This document shows positions 24,273 to 28,366 of a DNA stretch of 28,366 bases, one piece after another. The first letter of the stretch is position 1; each line of letters starts with the position of its first letter. The DNA lies in the NCBI GenBank assembly GCA_964596165.1, contig CAZQTW010000075.1, positions 1 to 28,366 of the forward strand, given 5' to 3'. Source of the stretch: CAYUQT01 sp964596165. Its GTDB lineage: Bacteria > Planctomycetota > Phycisphaerae > UBA1845 > JAFGLZ01. The notes under the pieces were generated by a model. That model was not told the DNA's origin, searched no databases, and worked only from the letters and a program-made list of their open reading frames with translations. The translations under genes and the position numbers were made by a program.

Positions 24273-24288
24273 GGAACAGGTGTGTTCC
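24273..24288 (+). promoter_or_regulatory. 5' leader hairpin GGAACA-GGTG-TGTTCC
   Basis: A perfect 6-bp stem with a 4-base loop in the presumed leader of the iron operon, ending five bases before the GGAG site (24294-24297) of the first gene. It may affect translation or be a second binding site. Confidence 0.4.
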
Positions 24289-24303
24289 GGATGGAGATCG
24301 CGT

Positions 24304-24774
24304 ATGGACCCGTGGAAGGAATTTCAGGTCAACCCGGTCACGCATAGCATCAGCCATCATCTGGCGGCGATCGCCGAGCTTGTCGAGCAGTACGGGTATG
24401 CACGCGTTGCAGATGTGGCTCGCCATCTGAACATCACGCCGGGCAGTGTCTCCCTGACACTGAAGCCGCTCAAGGCTCGGGGCTTGGTGCTTGAAGATCC
24501 CAATCGATTCTTGCGGTTGTCCGATGAGGCGCAACAGATCGTCCGGACGGTTCGAACCCGGAGAACGCTGATTCAGGCATTCTTCGAGCAGGTCTTGGGC
24601 GTTGAGCCGCATCAGGCCGAGGTGGACGCCTGCAAGATCGAGCACCTGCTGAGCGCAGAGGTGGGGCGGCGTCTTGAAGCGTTCCTCCGTGCTTACGACA
24701 GGCCGCAATCCGGAAAAGTCGCCGGTCGGTCGAAAGCGGCATCCTTGCGTCGCCGCAAAGCGGTTCGATGCTAG
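24304..24774 (+). CDS. DtxR-like iron-dependent repressor without SH3 domain
   Basis: ATG 24304 has GGAG 6 bases upstream. The 156-residue product has a winged helix at about 15-75 (ARVADVARHLNITPGSVSLT as helix-turn-helix) and a DtxR dimerisation domain at about 76-130. DACKIEH at 108-114 matches the DtxR metal site: Cys110, Glu113 and His114 correspond to Cys102, Glu105 and His106. Cys rather than Glu at that place favours iron over manganese. By eye His18 stands where DtxR has Met10, and the second-site residues His79, Glu83 and His98 appear as Arg, Gln and Glu. The SH3 domain of DtxR/IdeR is missing, and the protein ends in a basic tail (ASLRRRKAVRC). It heads the feo operon and probably represses it when iron is plentiful. 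Confidence 0.85.
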   Translation: MDPWKEFQVNPVTHSISHHLAAIAELVEQYGYARVADVARHLNITPGSVSLTLKPLKARGLVLEDPNRFLRLSDEAQQIVRTVRTRRTLIQAFFEQVLGVEPHQAEVDACKIEHLLSAEVGRRLEAFLRAYDRPQSGKVAGRSKAASLRRRKAVRC

Positions 24775-24786
24775 GGAGGGTTCGTC

Positions 24787-25479
24787 ATGGACGTTCATGA
24801 ACGGATTGCCCGCGAGTTTGAGGCGGTTTTCGTCCAGGACGGCTTCGGTCGCGTGGAGGATCGTTCCGGTATCCTGAAGGCCTTCCTTCAACACGAGGAC
24901 CATGTAAGTGCCGACCGACTGGCGAAGGAATTTGCCGATCGAGGCACCCCCATCGATCCGGCGTTTGTCGAACGCGTGCTCGAACAGTTCGTTCGTTACG
25001 GATTGGCGATTCCCATCATGGGTGAGGACGGTCGGACGCGGTTCGAGCATCTGCACATCGGTCGCCATCATCACCATGTCATCTGTGTCGACTGCGGAAG
25101 GATCGCCGAGGTTCAACCCTCGCTTCAGCGATTGGTTGACGACATCGGCGTTCAGACCGGCTATCAGGCGTTGCATGCGCATCTTCAGGTCCACGGGCTT
25201 TGTCCGACGTGCGCGGCAACTCGGACGGCCAGGTTCCCGCTGACTCGCGTGACGGCCGGCGAAAAGGCCAGAGTTGTTGAGATCCTCGGTGGTCAGGCGA
25301 TGTACCATCGGTTGCTTGGCATGGGCCTGCGGGTCGGCACGGTCGTTCGTCGTCAGAACACCGACGACAGCGGGCCGGTCATCCTCTCGATCGGTTCGAC
25401 GCGCCTGGCTTTGGGGCACGGCATGGCCGAAAAGGTGATCGTGGAGCAGGTCAAGATACCTCAATCCGGTGAGACGTAG
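24787..25479 (+). CDS. Fur-family regulator fused to a C-terminal FeoA/SH3 domain
   Basis: GGGAGGG precedes ATG 24787. Of 230 residues, about 1-145 form a Fur protein: an N-terminal winged helix, a dimerisation part with IGRHHHHVICVDCG at 91-104, and two Cys pairs (C100/C103 and C139/C142 in CPTC) for structural zinc. Residues about 152-224 are a FeoA domain: PLTRVTAGEKARVVEILGG, then YHRLLGMGLRVGTVV and LALGHGMAEKVIVEQV. FeoA is SH3-like, as is the C-terminal domain of DtxR. No stop or frameshift separates the two parts, and the linker is short, so the fusion looks genuine. It may sense iron and contact FeoB or DNA-bound partners. A free FeoA gene follows 53 bases on. It starts 12 bases after the DtxR-like gene. 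Confidence 0.88.
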   Translation: MDVHERIAREFEAVFVQDGFGRVEDRSGILKAFLQHEDHVSADRLAKEFADRGTPIDPAFVERVLEQFVRYGLAIPIMGEDGRTRFEHLHIGRHHHHVICVDCGRIAEVQPSLQRLVDDIGVQTGYQALHAHLQVHGLCPTCAATRTARFPLTRVTAGEKARVVEILGGQAMYHRLLGMGLRVGTVVRRQNTDDSGPVILSIGSTRLALGHGMAEKVIVEQVKIPQSGET

Positions 25480-25532
25480 GCGCTCTCGGATCGCGGCAGG
25501 GTGATGCGGGTGTGGAGGACGTACAAGAGGCC

Positions 25533-25778
25533 ATGTCAAGCGGAACGATCAAGAACGTGGCGGATCTACGGGAAGGCGAACGGGCCAGGATCGTCAAGAT
25601 TGGAGGTCAGGGGGCGATACGGCAACGGTTGCTGGACATGGGCGTGACCCGTGGGGCCCCGATCAAGGTGGAGCGGCGTGCCCCGTTGGGCGATCCGATC
25701 GAGGTCACGGTGAAGGGGTATTACCTGGCGATCCGTGTCAGCGAGGCTCAACACATTGTCGTTGAGACGCAAGAATGA
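25533..25778 (+). CDS. feoA: Ferrous iron transport protein A
   Basis: From ATG 25533 the product has 81 residues, the normal FeoA length; an AAGAGG lies close before it, and the in-frame GTG at 25512 would add seven residues. The SH3-like sequence shows NVADLREGERARIVKIGGQG, RLLDMGVTRGAPIKVERRAP and a last strand LAIRVSEAQHIVVE. FeoA is a small cytoplasmic protein needed for FeoB function and thought to act on the FeoB GTPase. Its stop codon overlaps the feoB start by four bases (ATGA), so the two are translationally coupled. It shares its fold with the domain attached to the Fur protein upstream. Confidence 0.93.
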   Translation: MSSGTIKNVADLREGERARIVKIGGQGAIRQRLLDMGVTRGAPIKVERRAPLGDPIEVTVKGYYLAIRVSEAQHIVVETQE

Positions 25779-27970
25779 TCACCGCCCACGTGAATTCGAC
25801 CTTACGTGCGCCACGTTTCGAGACGTCGACACGTGTTGCGATTGCAGGAAACCCGAACAGCGGCAAGACCTCCCTGTTCAATTGTCTCACGGGGACGATT
25901 CAAAGCGTGGGGAACTGGCCCGGCGTCACGGTCTCGCGTAAGGAGGGCACCGCCCGGCTGGAGGGTCGCACGTTCACCATCATCGATCTGCCGGGGACTT
26001 ATTCGCTCACGGCGTACTCGCTGGACGAAGTGGTTGCAAGGAACTTCCTGGTGGACGAGCGGCCCGAGGTCGTCATTGATGTCGTGGATGCGGGCAATCT
26101 GGAACGCAACCTCTACCTGACGGCTCAGCTCATCGAGATGGAAGCCCCGCTGGTGATCGCCCTGAACATGTTCGACATGGCCGAGCGCCGCGGCCTGAAG
26201 ATCGACGCGGAACGGCTTGCCGCCCTGTTGGGCGCCCCGGTCGTTCCGACGCAGGGTCACCGAGGGATCGGTATTCCCCAGCTCTTGAGGGCCTGTCGGT
26301 CGGTTGCGGATCGTCCGGTGGGCGAACGCGTCCAGCGGATTCACTACGGACACGAGGTGGAGGCGGAACTGGAGAAGCTCACAAAAACCATCGCCGCCGA
26401 CAGCGATGTGGCGGCGCGGTATGTCCCTCGGTGGGTAGCCGTCAAACTGATAGAGAAGGATCCGGACGTACAAAAGTTGGTCCGGACCGTCAGCCGAGAT
26501 GCGACGGCGATCGAATCGGTGGCCACACGGGCGATCATCTCGATCGAGCACCACACCAACGAATCCGCCGAGACCCTCATAGCCGAGCGGCGGTACGGCT
26601 TTGCGGCCGGGGCGATTCGCGAGTGTGTGACCCATACGGGACAGTCCATACAGGACTTGACGGACCGTATCGACTCGGTGGTGTGCAATCGCTTTGTGGG
26701 CCCGGTGATCCTGGCGGCCGTCGTTTACGCCCTCTTTCTGGCCGTCTTCAAGGTGGCGGACGAGTGGCCGTGGCTGTTGGGACGGAGTCCGACCCGATGG
26801 GTCGAGGCCTTCTTCGAATGGTGCCAGGCGGCGATCGAACCGATGCAGCCCCGGATGCCATTGATCTATTCGCTGCTCCACGACGGCATCATCGGCGGCG
26901 TGGGCGGCGTCATCGCATTCGTCCCGATGATCATGGTGATGTTCCTGTGCATCGCCGTGCTGGAGGACACGGGCTATATCGCACGGGTTGCGTTTCTGCT
27001 CGATCGGCCGCTGAGGGCGTTTGGTCTTCAAGGCAAGAGCATCCTGGCGATGATTCTTTCAGGCGGTCTGGGTGGCGGTGGGTGCGCCGTGCCGGGGGTG
27101 ATGGCCGCCCGAACGCTTCGCGAAGAGAAGGACCGCCTGGTAACCATCCTGGTCGCGCCACTGATGAACTGCGGGGCGAAGATGCCCGTCTACATGATGC
27201 TGATCGCGGCCTTCTTTCAGCAGGGCAAGGCCCGAATGATGTTTATCCTGTGGGCGATCAGTTGGGGCATTGCGCTGCTGTCTGCCTGGTGTCTCCGGCG
27301 ATTTGTCGTCAAAGGCGAGCAGACCCCATTCGTGATGGAACTGCCGGCCTATCACCTACCGACGCTTCGAGGGGCGTTGCTTCACACCTGGGAACGGACG
27401 TGGTCGTATCTTCGCAAAGCCGGCACGATCATCCTGGCGGTCAACATCCTGCTGTGGGCGGCGATGTACTTCCCTCGGATCGATGAGAGGGGTACCCGGA
27501 GCCGGCTGGCCGCGCGGAATCCTTCTCTGTCGGAACGCCAAATCGACAACGAGTTAGCCGAGGCTCGGTTGGCCGGCAGTCTCGCGGGCCGGTTGGGGAC
27601 GCTCATCGAGCCTGTCGCGCGGATTGCCGGTTTTGACTGGAGGACGAACATCGCCCTCATCGGCGGCTTTGCGGCGAAGGAGGTGGTCGTCGGCACGTTG
27701 GGGACGGCCTATGCCATGGGCGAGATCGAGCCGGGCGAATCGGTCACGTTGTCCGAGCATCTAAGTAAGGACAGTGCATGGAATCCGGTTCGCGCCTTCG
27801 CGCTGATGCTCTTTGTCATGGTCTATTCGCCCTGTCTGGTGACGATCGCCGTCATCCGCCGTGAGACGGGCTCGTGGCGGTGGCCGCTCTTTGCGACGGT
27901 GTACACCACCACGCTGGCCTTCGTCCTGGCCACTGGGGTCTACCAGGTGGGTTCGCTGATCTGGTATTAG
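25775..27970 (+). CDS. feoB: Ferrous iron transporter FeoB
   Basis: The 731-residue product is a full-length FeoB. The N-terminal G domain has G1 GNPNSGKT at 25-32, G3 DLPGTYSL at 71-78 and G4 NMFD at 131-134. A helical GDI domain extends to about 275, then come about ten membrane helices from about 305. Pore motifs include GGVGGVIAFVPMI, LEDTGYIARVAFLLDRP and the two gate segments GGGCAVPGVMAARTLREEKD and APLMNCGAKMPVYMML. The first gate reads GCAVPG, where many FeoB proteins have GCNVPA. GTP binding and hydrolysis drive or gate uptake of Fe2+ through the cytoplasmic membrane. The start overlaps feoA and a small Cys-rich partner follows. Confidence 0.97.
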   Translation: MITAHVNSTLRAPRFETSTRVAIAGNPNSGKTSLFNCLTGTIQSVGNWPGVTVSRKEGTARLEGRTFTIIDLPGTYSLTAYSLDEVVARNFLVDERPEVVIDVVDAGNLERNLYLTAQLIEMEAPLVIALNMFDMAERRGLKIDAERLAALLGAPVVPTQGHRGIGIPQLLRACRSVADRPVGERVQRIHYGHEVEAELEKLTKTIAADSDVAARYVPRWVAVKLIEKDPDVQKLVRTVSRDATAIESVATRAIISIEHHTNESAETLIAERRYGFAAGAIRECVTHTGQSIQDLTDRIDSVVCNRFVGPVILAAVVYALFLAVFKVADEWPWLLGRSPTRWVEAFFEWCQAAIEPMQPRMPLIYSLLHDGIIGGVGGVIAFVPMIMVMFLCIAVLEDTGYIARVAFLLDRPLRAFGLQGKSILAMILSGGLGGGGCAVPGVMAARTLREEKDRLVTILVAPLMNCGAKMPVYMMLIAAFFQQGKARMMFILWAISWGIALLSAWCLRRFVVKGEQTPFVMELPAYHLPTLRGALLHTWERTWSYLRKAGTIILAVNILLWAAMYFPRIDERGTRSRLAARNPSLSERQIDNELAEARLAGSLAGRLGTLIEPVARIAGFDWRTNIALIGGFAAKEVVVGTLGTAYAMGEIEPGESVTLSEHLSKDSAWNPVRAFALMLFVMVYSPCLVTIAVIRRETGSWRWPLFATVYTTTLAFVLATGVYQVGSLIWY

Positions 27971-28030
27971 CGAGGGTGTCACCACCGGGAACTCAGGCGA
28001 GCTGTCCTTCGGGGCGTCCGAGACTCGACC

Positions 28031-28225
28031 ATGTGGTGGGAATACGCCATTATCGCGGTAGTGGTCGTGGCGGCAGGCTTCGCCGCGTTCAGGCGCATGC
28101 GCCGGACGTTTCGCGGTGAATCGATGTGCGAATGCGACTGCTCGGGTCAGTGTCAGAAACTCCAGGAACTGGATGCTTCGCTGAACCGTCCCTCGTTGCG
28201 ATCACCCACTCCTCGAAATCACTGA
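28031..28225 (+). CDS. FeoB-associated Cys-rich membrane protein
   Basis: The 64-residue product begins with a membrane helix (MWWEYAIIAVVVVAAGFAAF), then basic residues and the cluster CECDCSGQC at 33-41, as in the FeoB-associated Cys-rich family that lies downstream of feoB in many anaerobes. The Cys residues may bind iron at the membrane and replace FeoC. The ribosome site is weak. It follows feoB after 60 bases and closes the operon. Confidence 0.85.
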   Translation: MWWEYAIIAVVVVAAGFAAFRRMRRTFRGESMCECDCSGQCQKLQELDASLNRPSLRSPTPRNH

Positions 28226-28238
28226 AGGTATGCCTTGC

Positions 28239-28314
28239 GGGGACTTCGCTCCGTACATCCCCGGCCAACGCTATTGCCGGCCTTCGGTGTGAGTGATCAC
28301 GTGCTTTGCACGTG
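28239..28314 (+). terminator. Hairpin cluster at the end of the feo operon
   Basis: Three inverted repeats follow the last gene: GGGGA/TCCCC (28239-28262), CCGGC/GCCGG (28261-28280) and a perfect CACGTGC-TTT-GCACGTG (28298-28314). There is no T run, so factor-dependent ending or mRNA protection is more likely than simple intrinsic termination. Confidence 0.45.
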
Positions 28315-28366
28315 TCTGGAGTTTGGCACTTCTGGGGTGGGATTGTACTCCGGCCTGAGCGGCGTC

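Noticed and set aside
24262..25539. Minus-strand open frame of 425 codons
   Set aside because: It is antisense to the DtxR-like and Fur-FeoA genes and has no recognisable domain.
1..28366. tRNA, rRNA, CRISPR array or insertion sequence
   Set aside because: No regularly spaced longer repeats, transposase motifs or cloverleaf-like sequences were seen on reading both strands. A covariance model search would be needed to exclude small RNAs.

Overview
The window reads as part of a GC-rich chromosome (or metagenome bin) of a Planctomycetota bacterium, plausibly of the Phycisphaerae type. This is inferred from the mix of gene types: a prepilin-like protein with an FTLIELLVV start, a Tat-exported Gfo/Idh/MocA oxidoreductase, a large exported HEAT-repeat protein, a family-20 glycoside hydrolase, a large hybrid sensor kinase and a Tat-exported amidohydrolase. 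No rRNA, tRNA, CRISPR array, intact insertion sequence or phage gene was recognised. A run of 10 N at 15159-15168 marks a scaffold join, so gene order across it depends on the assembly.

Region 1 (1-2117) is accessory DNA. It starts with the 3' end of an RHS-repeat gene carrying a CdiA-type nuclease toxin domain. The toxin frame stops in a run of five G, but the -1 frame continues to a TAA that touches the ATG of the immunity gene. A 36-codon ORF, a strict 7-bp-period repeat and two truncated gene remnants follow. Region 2 (2118-10320) holds an exported GH20-like hydrolase divergent from a YbaK-type deacylase, then a seven-haem cytochrome c fused to a membrane cytochrome b, then a convergent CHASE4/PAS hybrid histidine kinase. 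Region 3 (10320-15160) holds an amidohydrolase, a prepilin-like protein and a 2-aminoethylphosphonate:pyruvate transaminase, all on the minus strand, up to the gap. About 0.7 kb after the gap carries no convincing gene.

Region 4 (15861-18950) is a CpxA/CpxR-like two-component system with a divergent small membrane protein, whose stop codon overlaps that of a convergent Trm112-family gene. Region 5 (19094-23992) is a minus-strand series of exported proteins: an oxidoreductase, a HEAT-repeat protein and an LPP20-like lipoprotein, closed by a strong hairpin.

Region 6 (24194-28314) is the most interesting part: a complete plus-strand ferrous iron uptake operon. Its order is a DtxR-like regulator lacking the C-terminal SH3 domain, a Fur regulator fused to a FeoA/SH3 domain, free FeoA, FeoB and a FeoB-associated Cys-rich membrane protein. 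Two promoter-like elements and a perfect TGTAA-GGT-TTACA palindrome precede it. The inferred logic is that two iron sensors encoded in the operon control it, with the SH3-type domain usual in DtxR proteins carried by Fur instead.
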